Shown: positions 13,845 through 26,759, counted from the stretch's first letter. The stretch: 64,000 nt of DNA from Rhinopomastus cyanomelas (GCA_013400115.1 VXBP01008584.1:186164-250163); one strand, 5' to 3'. The notes: a model not told the origin generated them from the sequence alone. Numbers and translations are program-made.

Positions 13845-14095
13845 ACAAAACCATAAAGGTTGGAAGAGATCTGCAAAGTCATCAAGCCCAACTATTGGCC
13901 CAACACCACCCTGCCCACTAAACCCTGTCCCTGAGGGCCACATCTACTAGGTTTTTGAACCCCTCCATCGACAGCGATTCCTGCCCACTCTCTGAGCAGC
14001 CTGTTCTAAGCCCTGATAACTCTCGTGAGAAGAAATTTCTCCTGATGTCTAACTTAACTCTCCCTCGGCAAAACTTGAGACCATTATCATTTTGC
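13845..14095 (-). mobile_element. CR1 LINE 3' end, older subfamily
   Basis: Starts on the plus strand with ACCATAAAGGTTGGAAGAGA and CATCAAGCCCAACTATTGGC, followed by the antisense 3' block (CACTAAACCCTGTCCCTGAG, GAGCAGCCTGTTCTAAGCCC). It is 250 bp long, 5'-truncated, and lies tail to tail with the plus-strand copy ending at 13815, about 30 bp away. Confidence 0.85.
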
Positions 14096-14364
14096 CCTAT
14101 TAAGTAGAGTCACGACAACAGTATCACAAATTTAAACCCATAAACAACAGATTAGATAACTCCTAAAACATTCCCTACAGCAATGGACTCCAGCAAAGGT
14201 TTCATTATTCTACAATTCTTAGCCCTAAAACACATAGAAGCAAAGCTATCAATAAAGCATTATATATAATTACCAAGTTTGTAGTGCATATATTTGTAAA
14301 AACTGTATTGAGCAGCTTTGATTTATTAATTCCCTAAAACTAGACAAGCACCAATGTTTAATTT

Positions 14365-14412
14365 GTACTAGATGATCCTTGAGGTTCCTTCCAACCTGGC
14401 TCCTATGAATCA
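14365..14412 (+). mobile_element. CR1 3' terminal stub
   Basis: About 48 bp: TACTAGATGATCCTTGAG, TTCCTTCCAACC, then TCCTATGAATC. This is the CR1 3' UTR end without any coding sequence, a severely 5'-truncated insertion. Confidence 0.7.
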
Positions 14413-14654
14413 GTGTGGAAAGAGGAGACAGAAGAAACAAAACAAGTTATAAAGAAAAATACAAAAACCTCGTCTTGTCAGCACAGCGCTAAGTGGTTAC
14501 AAGGGTAACCTGAAACGGATTTCTGCAGTAAGTACCCAGAGCACCACAAACACAGCAAAACTAGCATCTGCAAAATCAGAGCTAACAGTGTGACAGACCT
14601 TATGGCACCTGATGGATAAAACTGAAAGAGTTTCATCATTTCTGGAGTAAAAAT

Positions 14655-14880
14655 GGTGACTTCTCCCAAGAGGAAATGACCTCAAGTTGTGCCACTGAAA
14701 GGTTAGGTTCAACATCAGGAAACCTTTCTTCCCTGACAGGGTGGTCAGAGGTTAGCACAGGCTGCCTAGGGAGAAGGGGGAGTTGCCATCCCTGGAGGTG
14801 TTCTACAAAACTAAACAGGGTTTAGTGGGCTAGGTGAGGTTGGACTGCATGACCACGCGGGTCTCTTCCAACTGAAATGA
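14655..14880 (+). mobile_element. CR1 LINE 3' end
   Basis: Plus-strand 225 bp fragment: TTCTCCCAAGAGGAAATGAC, CTCAAGTTGTGCC, AACATCAGGAAACCTTTCTT, CACAGGCTGCCTAGGGAGA, CCATCCCTGGAGGTGTTC, then the 3' end GACTGCATGACC and TCTTCCAACTGAAATGA. It lacks a clear octamer tail. Confidence 0.85.
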
Positions 14881-15984
14881 GGCGCACTCAACGCAAACGT
14901 TACCCCAACAAAACTAAGCAAATGGCCTACAAAAGGCACGCACTTGCTCAATATTTAAAAGCTTTAGAAAATTTCAAAGCATTAAACTGTAACACAGCTC
15001 AAACAAGGTATATGCTTCCCTCAGTAAACACAGGTCTCTTAGGCACACGAATCCACAGACAGCATCTAACACTGCTGAGAAGCTTCTTTACCCACTGGTG
15101 CAGCATACAAAACCAGCTGAACTGAGCAATTTAAAGTTACTGCTTAACTGGCCATTTTTATTTAATTATCCATAGATCCATGTTCTTCAGCTTTACCCAG
15201 CATCAACAAAAACTATTCCATTCACACTCTGCCTAACTGGGTTCCTTATGATAACTGTTAGCATTAAGCAGTCTGACTGCCATTCAGCCTGTAAAGATAA
15301 TTTATTATTAAAAAAGGAGTGTTAGGCCTTGGACAGCCTTAAGTGGCCCTCACTTCACAATGAGCATTTTCATAAGTCATCATGTGATGCTCTCAGTTAT
15401 TGAATAAAGTTTGCATTCTAATACAGTTGTTTTCAGTGTGTTCCAGACTGCTGGTATCTAAGAATTTCCAGTTGAAAAACTGCAAACATCAAAAAGCTAA
15501 CAAACACTACATTTTTAATAAGAATTAAAAAAAAAAATTCAGAAAAATAATTTATCTTCTATCAGTAAAGGGCTCATTGCAGAGAAGATTTAAAATTATA
15601 CTGAGGCCTCATGAGGGATGGGATTTTCAGTCTTTAAGAAGATATAAGAAATGTTTTGAAGTTTTGGGTTTTTTATATTATTTCCTAAGCGTCTTCTTAA
15701 GGATTGATAACTTCTATATTCATAACAAAAAGAAGAGTTTCCAAGTTACAACATAGAATATCTACCCTACTTAGAGCTGTTTTAAATTTAAATATATTTA
15801 AATATATTATATATTTTCTTTCCTTACAGAACAAGTACGTCTGCAAGATGGAGAGGAGTTATTCTTAAAAAAAAATTAATATCCTCAGGGAAAAAAGTCC
15901 ATGGAAAATTTATTTAGATTTGTCTTCCAAATCAGAAAACAAATGAGCACCTCTCCCAATGCTGACTGAAGCAAACATTTGAAT

Positions 15985-16480
15985 CTTGGAGTCATTAAGG
16001 TTAGAAGAGACCTACAAGATCAGGAAGTCCAACCGTCACCCCAACCCCACCCTGCCCACGAAACCACATTTTCAAGTGACAGATCTACAAGATTTTGAAC
16101 CCTGACAGATCTACAAATGTTTTAACTCCTCCACTCCCTCCCTGGGCAGCCTGTTCCAATCCCTGACCACTCTGTCAGGGAAGAAATTTTTTCAAGTGTC
16201 AAATCCACCCCCCTGCCCCAACACAGCTTGAAGCCATTTCCTCTTGTTCTATCACTACTGATTTGGGAGAAGAGACCAACCCCCACCTCTCTACACTCTC
16301 CTTGTTGGTACCTGTAAAAATCATTAAGTTCTCCTCTCAACCTCTCTTTCTCCAGACTAAGCAACTCCAGTTCCCTCAGCTGCTTCTCACCAGACCTGTC
16401 CTCCAGGCCCTTTACCAGCTTCGTTGCCCACTTCAGCACCTCAATGTCCTTTTTTTATTGAGGTGTCCAAAACAAAATGA
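15985..16480 (-). mobile_element. CR1 LINE 3' fragment
   Basis: The plus strand starts GAATCTTGGAGTCATTAAGG then TTAGAAGAGACCTACAAGAT. On the minus strand, 16122-16439 reads as the ORF2 C-terminus (ATKLVKGLEDRSGEKQLREL, ELLSLEKERLRGELND, LFSQISSDRTRGNGFKL). A short segment (CAGATCTACAAGATTTTGAACC, then GACAGATCTACAAATGTTTT; about 16079-16123) is locally duplicated. It is truncated 5' near 16480. Confidence 0.9.
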
Positions 16481-16689
16481 TTAGTGCTTAATGTTTTGAA
16501 TTTGAAAACTCTCTAATTGAGTATTAAGTTTACATATTCACATATTTTAAAAACACACTTCATAGTGTGGTCCCTGAGAATCCTCATAGGAAAGATATGG
16601 ATCCCTAAAAAGGAGACAGTTGATCAGATACCTAGTCAGTATCTTGAAGCTTCAAGTTTTACTTCTAGCTGCCACTAAACCTATCTTAC

Positions 16690-17060
16690 AGGCCAATACA
16701 ACACAAGATATCCAAGGAAATTCACAATCAGGAAAGCTATGAAAAGCAGAGGCAAATAAAGATTATTCTCTGCTTCATACCATTGGAAGGTGTTTTGCTG
16801 CTGTTCTAGGGACCCGATACACATAGAGTAGTGTATCCAGTGGACAAATGCCATCAACAAATATCCCACTTTCTTTCCCCTCACTCTTGTACCTGTCATA
16901 TGGGCCAGAATACCCCTTTGGCCAGCCTGGGATAGGTGGCCCAGCACATCCCTCTGCCTACTGTTGCTGAGAATGCTGGCAAAGAAAAAAACTTCAGCTC
17001 TGGTGGTCTGTGAGCCCTTCTCAGCAGCATTCAAAACACTGGTGGGTTCTTAACACCCTT
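16690..17060 (-). mobile_element. Decayed LTR of an avian endogenous retrovirus (ERVL-like), probably solo
   Basis: Read on the minus strand it holds blocks typical of a widespread avian LTR: GTTTTGAATGCTGCTGAGAA and GGGCTCACAGACC, then CCAGCATTCTC, GAGGGATGTGCTGGG, and TATCCCAGGCTGGCCAAAGG followed by GGTATTC and CATATGAC, then GATGGCATTTGTC. In related LTRs the CATATGAC block lies just upstream of the promoter; here the TATA region is not preserved. No gag/pol sequence flanks it, which suggests a solo LTR. The 117-codon frame across it is chance. Subfamily naming and the outer ends would need a repeat library. Confidence 0.6.
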
Positions 17061-17699
17061 GTAGCTACCACCACACACATGGCACTGTGAGATTTGTTAC
17101 AGGGAGAATCAACTGCATCACAGTTAAACCCAAAGTTAAATACAAGCCAAAATAAAACGTGAGCAAGTTCAGACTTCTAACTTGGTCAGTAAGCTCAGAT
17201 GGCTACTTGAACAGAACATCCTTAAGGAGACAGAAGCGCCCCAGAGGCTTCACGGGCAGAAACTCTTTAGGCAAAGTGATTCATCAAGTGTGGCAAGATG
17301 ACTGTGACATCTAAAGATTCTTGCCCTAAGCAGGATGGTACATGCTAAAAACGATGGAGTGTTCTTAAAATCATCCACGCACAGCCCACAAGCTTCAGAA
17401 ATGTTTTAAATAACTAAATACTAGACACTAAAACACATTCATGAATTTGCTTTTCACAGGGCAAAACTACAAAGTTCTGCTTCAGCATATCTGACCCTCT
17501 GCTGATCCCCATAGCTGCTCTAACAGAGAAATAAGCCCACTTTTACTAACTCTGCATTTAAATTCACTCAGTCTAACCAAAGGATGTTTTAACATCTGGT
17601 TCACTTCACGTTCTTTCCTCAGATGTCTAGCCTTACACGTTTGTTTAGGAGTTGGCCACAATAAAAGATTATTTATCCATTCAAAAACTTACCTAGAAA

Positions 17700-18700
17700 T
17701 ACAGAACCATAAAGACTGGAAGAGTCCTACAAGATCATGCAAATCCAACTGTCAGCCCCACCCCAACTTGCCCACAAAACCCCAGGGCCACATCCACTCA
17801 TTTTTTTAACTCCTCCAGGGATGGCGACTCCACCCCCTCCCCAGGCAGCCTGTTCCAACCCCTGACCACTCTGTCAGGGTAACAATTTTTCCAGATACCT
17901 AAACCTCCCCTGGCACAACCTGAGTTCATTTCCTCTTGTTTTGTCACTAGTGACATGGGTCCACCCATGTAAGCCCTGAGCTACCAGCTTCTCCAGAGGA
18001 AGGCTGTGGGGGGAACTGTCAAATGTTCTACTGAAGTCTGGGTAAGCAACATCCACAGACTTGCCCTCATCCACTGGGTTAGTCACCTGGTCATAGAAGG
18101 AGATCAAGTTGGTCAAGCAAGATCTGCTCTTCATAAACCCCTGATCCCCTGGCTGTCCTGCACTTGCTGCATGAGTGAGCTCAGGATCAGCTGCTCCATA
18201 ATCTTCCCTGGCAACAAGGTCAGGCTGACAGGCTGGTAGTTGCCCAGATCTTCCTTCTTGTGGATGGGCATCACATTAGCAACCTCCAATCATCTGGAAC
18301 CTTCCCTATTAGCCAGGAGCTAATGATGGAGAGTGGCTGGCCAGGCTTCTCCGCCAGCTCCGTCAGCTCTCTCAGATAGATCACATCCAGCCCCAGAGAT
18401 TTGTGAGTGTCATTAACTGCTTCTTCTTGGACTGTGGAAAGTGTCTCCTGCTCTCCATCCCTGTCTTCCAGCCCAGGAGGCTGAATATCCTGAGGATAAC
18501 TGAACTGATCATTAAAGACTAAGGCAAAGAAGGCACTAAGTATCTCAGCCTTGTCCTCATCCCTGGTCATGATGTTCTCCCCCATACGCAGGAAGGGGTG
18601 GCGATTCAACCTGACTCTTTTTGCTATTTACGTATAATGTACGTAAACATATAACCCCTTTTATTATCCTCATTCACTACAGCTTCTAGCTCTTTTAACA
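17700..18700 (-). mobile_element. CR1 LINE with internal deletion (RT N-terminal region kept)
   Basis: The 3' end is at 17700 (TACAGAACCATAAAGACTGG). At about 17955-17965 the sequence jumps from the ORF2 C-terminal region (TCCTCTTGTTTTGTCACTAG) straight to the RT core (minus-strand ...VDVAYPDFSRTFD, SCLTNLISFYDQVTNPVDEG), so the catalytic FADD part is missing. Further up, 18271-18609 minus reads KAEILSAFFALVFND, GLDVIYLREL and SIISSWLIGKVPDDWRL, the RT N-terminal and linker part. The 5' part to about 18700 (tract around ACATATAACCCCTTTTATTA) is more divergent. Confidence 0.88.
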
Positions 18701-19907
18701 GATGATCAGTGAACACACTACACCCTCACTGCAACATCACAATTTTTGCCTTCCAAACCTAACACACAGTGATCAGACTGGTAATGGAAAATCTTTACCA
18801 TACTGCAAAGCTCCCCAGTTCAGAATCTGCACTTAAAGACCCCTTAAATGATATCAAGTTTGAATGTGCAAACATCTCACAAACGAGTGTAAGAAGTCCC
18901 ACACTGGAACATAAGACAGACCTCCTCTGCCATGGTATCCCATAAACACCACTGGCCAGTAACAGTGAATATGACAGTCAGGTGTTACAGCCAAGCACTG
19001 TGCTGTAAGAAGCATCAATGTATAATCAGGTATAAAACTCTTTAAATTTAAGGTGAAGGAAACAATAGAAAACACATTCCATATCGACAAAGAGCAACAT
19101 ATCTGCACAGAACTACAAAAAATTGCCTTTTCCAAAACAGTCAGAAAAGGCAGCAGACCAAGGAAGACAGACAAGGCAGGTAAAGACAGGAAAAATCCCA
19201 AAGTGCAGCTGAGTGGCGCCTGATGGATGAGCTCAGGTGGAACAGTGTATGGATCGACATGGGGGCAGTCAAGGGACAAAAACACAACTACAGTAAAACT
19301 ACACAGACTTGAGGATGGATGATTCTGTCAACGATTTTAGTGTAAATTAAAGTTTCTATTATTTTTCTATCCCTGAAGTTTCAGTGTTTTTTGAAGGAAA
19401 AAATACTGGACCAAGAACACATGACTCTGTTGCTTTAACAATCAAGAAAGCAACATAAAAGTAGCATCAGGAAAACAGGATGTGGGGCAGGGCAACTTTA
19501 AGAACATACCTTGCAGTTCAAGAGCAGCTCTGCAACTGATTACCCAGGGAATAACAATGCATTGGAACACAGGTTAAAAGGAGAAAAAAATGTTCCTAGG
19601 GCCTGGATAACATTTTCTCCCAATGAATCACTGCCTTTCAATCTGGTGTTTTATTTCACATCTGTTTACTGGCATTTGCACTATGTCTCTACCATGAGAC
19701 TAAGCGGTGTCTGTGCTAGGGGAAGTGGGGGAGGCACACACTACAGAAACTTGGGAGGAGAACAGTCAACAAGCAAGTTTGCTTCCTTCATACTGCAGAA
19801 TGTCAACCAAACATTAAAAGACAGCTACAGTCACTTCAAGACATTTGTGTTCCAAATTTTCTTTTATGTAGGTAAAACAAGACAAATTCACACAAAGTTG
19901 TCAGTAT

Positions 19908-21430
19908 CTAAGAATCACTGAATCTCTTTGGTTAGAAGAAACTTTTAAGATCAAGTCCAACCTTTGCCCCAGCACTGCCAGGTCATCCCTAAATCATGTC
20001 CCCCAGATTACATCTCTCTGCCTTTTAAATACCTCCAGAGATGGAGAACGCATCACTATCCTGGGGCAGCCTGTTCCAATGTTTGATAACCCTTTCAGTG
20101 AAGAAATTCTTCCTAACATCCAGCCTAAACAATGCCAGATCCCTCAGCTGCTCCTCAGAGGACTAATTCTCCAGACCCTTCAGAAGCCTCTCTGCCCTTT
20201 TCCAGACATTCTCCAACACGTCAACGTTTTTCCTGTAGCGAGTGGCCCAGAACCAAACACAGTATTTGAGTGCTGAGCACAGGAGGACGATCACCTCTCT
20301 AGTCCTGCTGGTCACACTACTTCTGGTGCAGGCCAGGATCCTGTTGGACTTGTTGGCTACCTGGGCACACTGCTGGCTCATGTTCAGTTGCTGTCAATCA
20401 ATACTTCTAGTTTCTTTTCTGATGCGCAGCCTTCCAACCACACACCCCGAGCGCTGTAGTTCACCATGGGATTGTTGTGACCCAAGTGCAGGATGTGGCA
20501 CATGGCCTTGTTGAACCTCATATAATTAACCTTGGCCCATTGATCCAGCTCCATCTGCAGAGCCTCCCTACCCTCCAGCAGGATCAACACACACACCCAG
20601 CTTGGAGTCATCTGCAAATATAGTGATTGTGCACACCATCTCCTCATCTAGTTAATTAATAAAGATACTAAAGAGAATAGGCCTCAATATTGAGCTCTGG
20701 GGACCACCAACTGTGACTGGACACTAGCCAGATTAAACTCCATTCCCCATCACTCTTTGGGCTCAGCCACCCAGCCAGTTTGTTATCCAGTGCAGCCTGT
20801 ACTTATTCCAGCCTTCTGCTGTAAGTTTCTGCAGGAGGATGCTGTGGGAGACAGTGTCAAAGGGTTTACTAAAGTCCAGGTGGACAGTGTCTGCAGCATC
20901 TTCCCTCATCCACTAGGTGAAGGAAAAGTTAGGTCAGTCAAGCGTGATTCTATGACTTGCCATTTGTCCTGTATGTGCTGTGTGATAGCACTCAAGATGA
21001 CCTGCTCCATAACCTTCCCTGGCACCAAGATCAGACTGACAGGTTTGTAGTTCCCGGGATCCTCTTTCCAGCCCTTCTTGTAGTTGGATGTCATATTAGC
21101 CAATTTGCAGTCTACTGGAACCTCCCTGTGTAGCCAAGACAGCTGGCAAATGATGGACATTGGCTTGGTGAGCATTTCCACTAGCACACTCAGCACCCTT
21201 GGGTGGATTCCACATCTGTGTGGCACAAGAAATCAATGATCATATCCTTTTGCATTGTGTGGGCTCCATTTTGCTCCCCAACCCTATCTTCCAATTCAGG
21301 GGGCTGTGCACTCAGGGAGCAACTAGCATTGCTGGCAAAGGCTTAGACAAAGTAGGCATTTAGTGGCTCAGCCTTGTCCTTGGTCAATGGATTTCCCCAC
21401 ACATATAGTAGTAGACAAAGATTTTCCTTA
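19908..21430 (-). mobile_element. Old CR1 LINE, about 1.5 kb, with reverse transcriptase remnants
   Basis: The plus strand starts at the 3' end CTAAGAATCACTGAATCTCT. The minus strand retains RT/C-terminal fragments: SNRILACTRSSVTSRTREVI and LLCSALKYCVWFWATRYRKN at 20163-20381, LDQWAKVNYMRFNKAMCHIL at 20384-20647, and MTSNYKKGWKEDPGNYKPVS with LILVPGKVMEQVILSAITQH at 20906-21226. The palm motif lies in decayed sequence near 20600-20650. A deletion has removed part of the ORF2 C-terminus near 20125. Many substitutions mark it as old. 5' limit approximate. Confidence 0.88.
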
Positions 21431-23611
21431 GCCCTACTTTCATCAATATATTTAGTGCATGTAAGTAGTGCAACTGCCCTGCATAATGTTGACTAACTAG
21501 AGACACATGGGCTTTTTTCTTCTGCCAGCTAAGCACTTTCCACAGCTTGCAGTTATGCCGCTGAACCAACGAAAAACAACAGCGCCTTCTAGCCTCTCTC
21601 ATTTCACTCCTTGTTCCAAAATACTGAAGAAATTGAACAGGCCAAAGCTGTTGGGTTTTTTTACCACCTACCTTTGGAACCACATTTCTAATGTAACAGC
21701 AAAACTCTAAAGGAAATAACCAGTCTACACTTATCTGGACAAAAACATTCAGTACAGTGGTGCATAGGGCTTAGTGCCAGGTAGCTCTCAAACAAAGGAA
21801 CAACATCATGCAGTTGGTTGTTTGGCTCTCATGCCTGAAATCAGTGTGAAACATGCACCCTTTATAAATTGTCATTGATGAATAAAAGCAGCAAACAAAA
21901 AAAATTAAAAGGCTATTAAGGCATGCAGCAGAAAGACAAGTCTATCAGTGCTCCTCCACCCACCACACAAAATAACCCTCAAGTTCCCAGAATTCTGGGC
22001 AAAACCAACATAGCAGTGCAAGGTAAATGAGCACTGCGTGAAAGAGTGACTTCAGACCGTGCTCTCAGAGCTGCACCCAAAGCACCCAGGAAAGCAACAG
22101 ATTCAAGACACCTACAAAATAAAAAGCACATGGATTTCTCAGCTTTGTTATTTAAAAAGTAATGTTTTAAACACTAATAATGCCAGTGAAATTTCCTTAA
22201 GCTCCAAAGTATCAGTTCCAGAAGATGTAAAGAAAAGTGATAAAATATATTAGTAGATTATTTGTCACCAGGGACCTGCTGATTTACCAGCTTGCTGCTG
22301 AAAAAAAATATCATCTCACCTACCACTAAGAACAACGATTTAATTCATGTCAAGTGAAAGGGTGACATGTCTCTAAGTACAAAGTACTAGAGAATTGTAT
22401 CATGGAAAATGAACAAGAGCTCAGCTTCTGATCTTGAATATCTACCAATTCAATTTCAACCTTGAATCTGTATAATAATGCAACACTTCTCTACGAAAAC
22501 AAAATCTCCCATCAAATTCAAGAAAAAAGAGCTTCTAAATATAAAAAATACCATTTCTGAACTGATAGGTAACATAAGGTGTGCTAAAGGATTTCTGCAA
22601 CATAACAAACTTATGAGCTTTTAAAAACTCTTTTGATGAGTTAGGGTGACATGATCAGAAGATTCTCTACAATGTTTCATAAGGGAACATGACTTAAGTT
22701 GTTAGTCACAATTAAATCTGAGGTGACAGCTTGTAATGAATCAGCAATATGTGAAACATAAATGATGTAATAGGAAAGAGACTAATCCAGCCAGAAACAA
22801 GCGTTACTTATCACAGCTAAACAGGAAGACAAACTTTGCTTTGCTTCTATGATTCCTAAAATGGACTTAAAACTGCAGACTTTAAACTGCAGTACTCTGA
22901 TAAAGAGTACACAGTTACTGAGACAACAGTAAAGGTTTTGCACAAGGTCTGTACAATCCCAAACTGAATTTGTACATTTTACAACAACCCTAAATTGAAT
23001 TTATACATTTTACAGTTTCACATTACACATTAAGGCTCATGGACAGACCTCAGACATTTTAAGGAAAACTGTAAAAATCAGTCTGTTCATCTCCATTCCC
23101 ATTTCAATAAACTTTATTTCATCATTGACTTGAAAGCCGTTGACTTTCTTTAAAGGACTCGGTAGCAGTAACCTCAAACACAATCAGCATCTTTAATTCT
23201 GTACAAAACACAACATCGCACAAAATGATGCACTGACTCACTCTCCTACTTCATCTTCAGATGGGGGACCTGTGTGAGCACCTTATAAAAAAATCCCAGA
23301 CAGCCAGCACCCTCCCTCCACTACATGCCATCCTAGTTAAACTTGCACCCATAAGAAGAACAAGGTTTCATCCATCTGGATGTAACTCCGTATCATTTTC
23401 AGCCAACTTCGCAGAATACACACATGAACCACAAGGACAGCAGCTGAGCACCCATCCGAAAGCCACAGTGCTGTCACCTTCAGAAAAGCCTAAAAAGACA
23501 ACTAACAAGAAATCACCAGCAAGATACTACCATCACCTAAAAGAATCACAAACCTTTGGTGCATTACCGGACTAAAGCAAATGTGTCTCAACAGTATTTT
23601 CAGATTTAAAA

Positions 23612-23630
23612 AAATCTATGATTCTATGAG
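23612..23630 (+). repeat. CR1-like octamer tail remnant
   Basis: AAATCTATGATTCTATGAG contains two copies of the ATTCTATG-type octamer that ends avian CR1 elements. No CR1 body precedes it, so it may be an extreme stub or chance. Confidence 0.3.
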
Positions 23631-24984
23631 TCTTTTGATTATACCAATTCCACTAATCCACTAGACAGCTCAAACACAGCACACCTACAGCGAGGAAAAT
23701 GCAGCGGCCGCTCAGGCAACTCTCTGTTCAAGGTCCAACACCTTCAAGCAAAAAAGGTTGTATCTTTCATAGGATCACTTGTTCAGTATCATCCATTTTG
23801 CTGTTGTGTATCTACACCAAGCCAGGTTTCCAGCAGCAACAAGCATTTGACTCACTAAAGAAAACTACTAACAACGTTATGTTAAGGCAAATACTGTGAT
23901 GCCCCAAATCACAGAAGTCACTTGTTTTGGCACAAGCAGCCTACTTAGGACATTCTGGCGGATCAGTTCAGAATGTCATCACTGGATACAGGCTGCTGCA
24001 TTTATTAAAAAGTGGTCTGCAAGTGACAGGCTACAGCATCATGCAAGCAAGAATGAACGCAAAAAAGAAAAAAGGCAGGAAACAGAGGTTAAACAAACTA
24101 TTTTGGTGCATAAGCAAACATCTCCACTGCAAAACAAAGACAAGCCATGAAAAATGACAGAATTATCTTTTAATGACCAGTGAGCTTTCTACAGTCTCCT
24201 ATTTGAACAAGTTAACTGTTATTAAGTAGATCCCTAAGTGACTGTCTCATAGGGAAGCTACATCACCAGTGTGGGAAAGAGTCACCCCTCTTCCCTTCTC
24301 CCTGGAACGGAGCTTGGAGCCTTCAGATACACTGAAATTTACAATCCTACAGCTTCACCCAGCTGATCCTATCCACTAGAACACATCTACAAGTGCCCAG
24401 GGATGGCAGGAACCACAGGAGAGAAATATGCCCTTTCAGCATTTCATGCACTGATGAGCCTTGTAACAGATAAACATACCCTGCAGCAGCCTCACTGACA
24501 TGTTATAACAAAGGGGAAACGCAAGGCTTAAGAATTTCATCAGATTACTATTTATTCCCTTTTTCCAGAGGCAGAGAACACTGTGAATAAACCAACACTC
24601 AAATATATCAGCCTGCATTAACACAAACTCAAGCTCTGCAGAACAAATTTTATCAGAACTAAAATACTAAAACACTTAAAAGCCACAGACTTATATACAT
24701 GTTTATATTCCCAGACCAGCAATTCAGAAGTACTGAGTGACAAAAATTCTGAGTAAAGTGTGAGACCAACTGGAGGGCAGCAACATCATATCATCTTCTT
24801 CCAACAAACATAACATTAGGTCCCTTTTTAAATATTGCTAGCACACAGGGCAAGCAACACTCCTGCCCACTAGCCACGGGAATGGCAAGCTCTGCTTGTG
24901 GGGGGCATTGTGGATTTACAGACACTGCTATGAATCCTGTGAAGATAACTGTGGTATTGTCCAGCTAAAAGGTGTAGAAACGGA

Positions 24985-25025
24985 GTTATTTAGGTTGGAA
25001 AAGACCTTTAAGGCTTCAGAGTATG
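24985..25025 (-). mobile_element. Possible CR1 3' terminal stub
   Basis: GAGTTATTTAGGTTGGAAAA followed by GACCTTTAAGGCTTC resembles the antisense CR1 3' end (tail, then TTGGAAAAGACC). The match ends after about 40 bp. Confidence 0.45.
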
Positions 25026-26534
25026 ACAATTAACCCAATATGGCCAGATTAGATTTTCCCAGTATAATGCTCAATACAGTAGTTTGACAAATTCCTTCAC
25101 TTTTTTACTTGCCAGAAAGAAAATCCTTTCTGATTTTTTTCTTGAATCAGAGCACTGCAGACTTAGTCTGAAAACAACTCCTACATTGATGCAGAGATTA
25201 TAAAATGCTTCTCAACCTGCACAGTAGTACCTGTACCTATGCAGGGTGAAGTGCCTTGGTGTGCCGACATGCTGCGGCAGCGAGCCCTGCACCTGCTCTC
25301 CCTCACATTCCCACGCTGGGAGCTGCCCCAGGCGGGTGGCTGAGCACAGCCTCCTGCCACCAACAGCAGCAGGAGCAGGCAGGCAGCTGTGACCCTGCTC
25401 CTACCTGGCAGAGCCACACCTGAGCACCACCTAAGGAATGCTGCTAGGACCCTCTGCCACAGCTGTTAACGAGGAGGAGGATGCAAGTCTCAAGGGGGAA
25501 GAGAGCGCAGGAAGACACCTGCTACAGCATAACATTACATGGAGGCGAGCATCGGCCACATCTGTAGAAAGCCTTGAGGTATTACTATATATAAAGAAAC
25601 CTTAGAGAAGCTGTTTGAATGAAGTATTACTGTAAACAGAAGGGAAAAACTAAGCTTAACACACACGCTTGCGAGCAAAAACCCACGGGTAAAAACGCCT
25701 TGCATTTAGCACCGCCGCTAAATGACTGTGTAATTTAATTTCCCAGAAACCCATTAGCTTTCACAAAAGGAAAACGAAGAGCAGATGAGAGTGATGCTTT
25801 GGTGTGAGTGGAATTTATTTAATGCAGTATCTGGGAGGGAGTGAGGGATTGGAGACAAATGTCTAACTGTAGAGACAGAAAACAGTGCAACTCTACAAAG
25901 CTCCAGCCTACAGGCCGCTGGCTCTGCCGTGGCAGTAACTAACATGTCACAGAACTGTGCAATCATAGAATCCTATCAGCTCAAGGTACAGCTGACTGCC
26001 TGGTCAGCTGCTCCCGGTCAACATTCCACACAACGAGTCGGGATACAAACAGGTGTAGAAACACCCCAGAACAAAAGGGCTGCCAGCATTTAAAACAAAT
26101 GGAAAACAGGAATCACAAGGTTTCTTTTCAGATTTCACATCTTTACAGGTGATCGCTGTAATTGTCTGGAAAAAAAAAAAATCACTGAAATTTAGCTTAA
26201 AAGCATTACTCTAGGTTTTAAATTTTCATTATAAAAACCTAAAGACTATATCCCTCACATTCAGCTTTTAGCCAATTCATAATGTCATCTAAAATCAGCA
26301 TCGATCAATTAAGCACAGTTACATGTCCCAAAAGGGGAATAAACATTCTTAGAAGTATATTTAAATATAAATCTCTCATTTGCTGAATTCATTATATGTA
26401 ACGATTTGAAAAAAACTAATTAAACCCCAACACCACCATAACCTATCCAAAACAAGAAAACACAAAGCTTTACTGGGTCAAAGCAACGGCAACACTGACT
26501 TCGGATAAAGCAGCCATGACTTATTTCATAGAGA

Positions 26535-26544
26535 TGAGTCAGCA
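26535..26544 (+). promoter_or_regulatory. NF-E2/antioxidant-response-like motif
   Basis: TGAGTCAGCA, a full match to the AP-1/NF-E2 type core (TGAGTCA with the GCA extension bound by small MAF heterodimers). Single site in a repeat-free stretch; function unproven, and a 10-mer can occur by chance. Confidence 0.25.
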
Positions 26545-26759
26545 TCTTGTTATTTTCAGCTTAAATAGCCAAAACAATAAGTGTTTTGATAAAACGTAGA
26601 CGCAATTATGTGCAACTGCATGATGCCTGTTACTGTAAAGTCAATTTCAAGAAAGTTTTTCAGCATAAAAAGTTTACAGCCGATGGCTTGTGTCAGACCC
26701 GTGTTTTAGAGCAGGATGCCAGTAGCTCCACGTACTGCAACTGTGGATGACTGATGTAA

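Larger units (their letters stand above)
21431..26759. other. Largely unique intronic stretch
   Basis: About 5.3 kb without a clear gene. It holds small CR1-like stubs (23612-23630, 24985-25025), a NotI site within a GC-rich patch at about 23703, a GC-rich patch at about 25250-25420 with a signal-peptide-like frame that lacks an ATG, and AT-rich sequence elsewhere. Confidence 0.55.

Noticed and set aside
18854..19285. 143-codon minus-strand frame with hydrophobic stretches
   Set aside because: It reads as low-complexity chance coding in AT-rich intron, with no known domain and no flanking signals.
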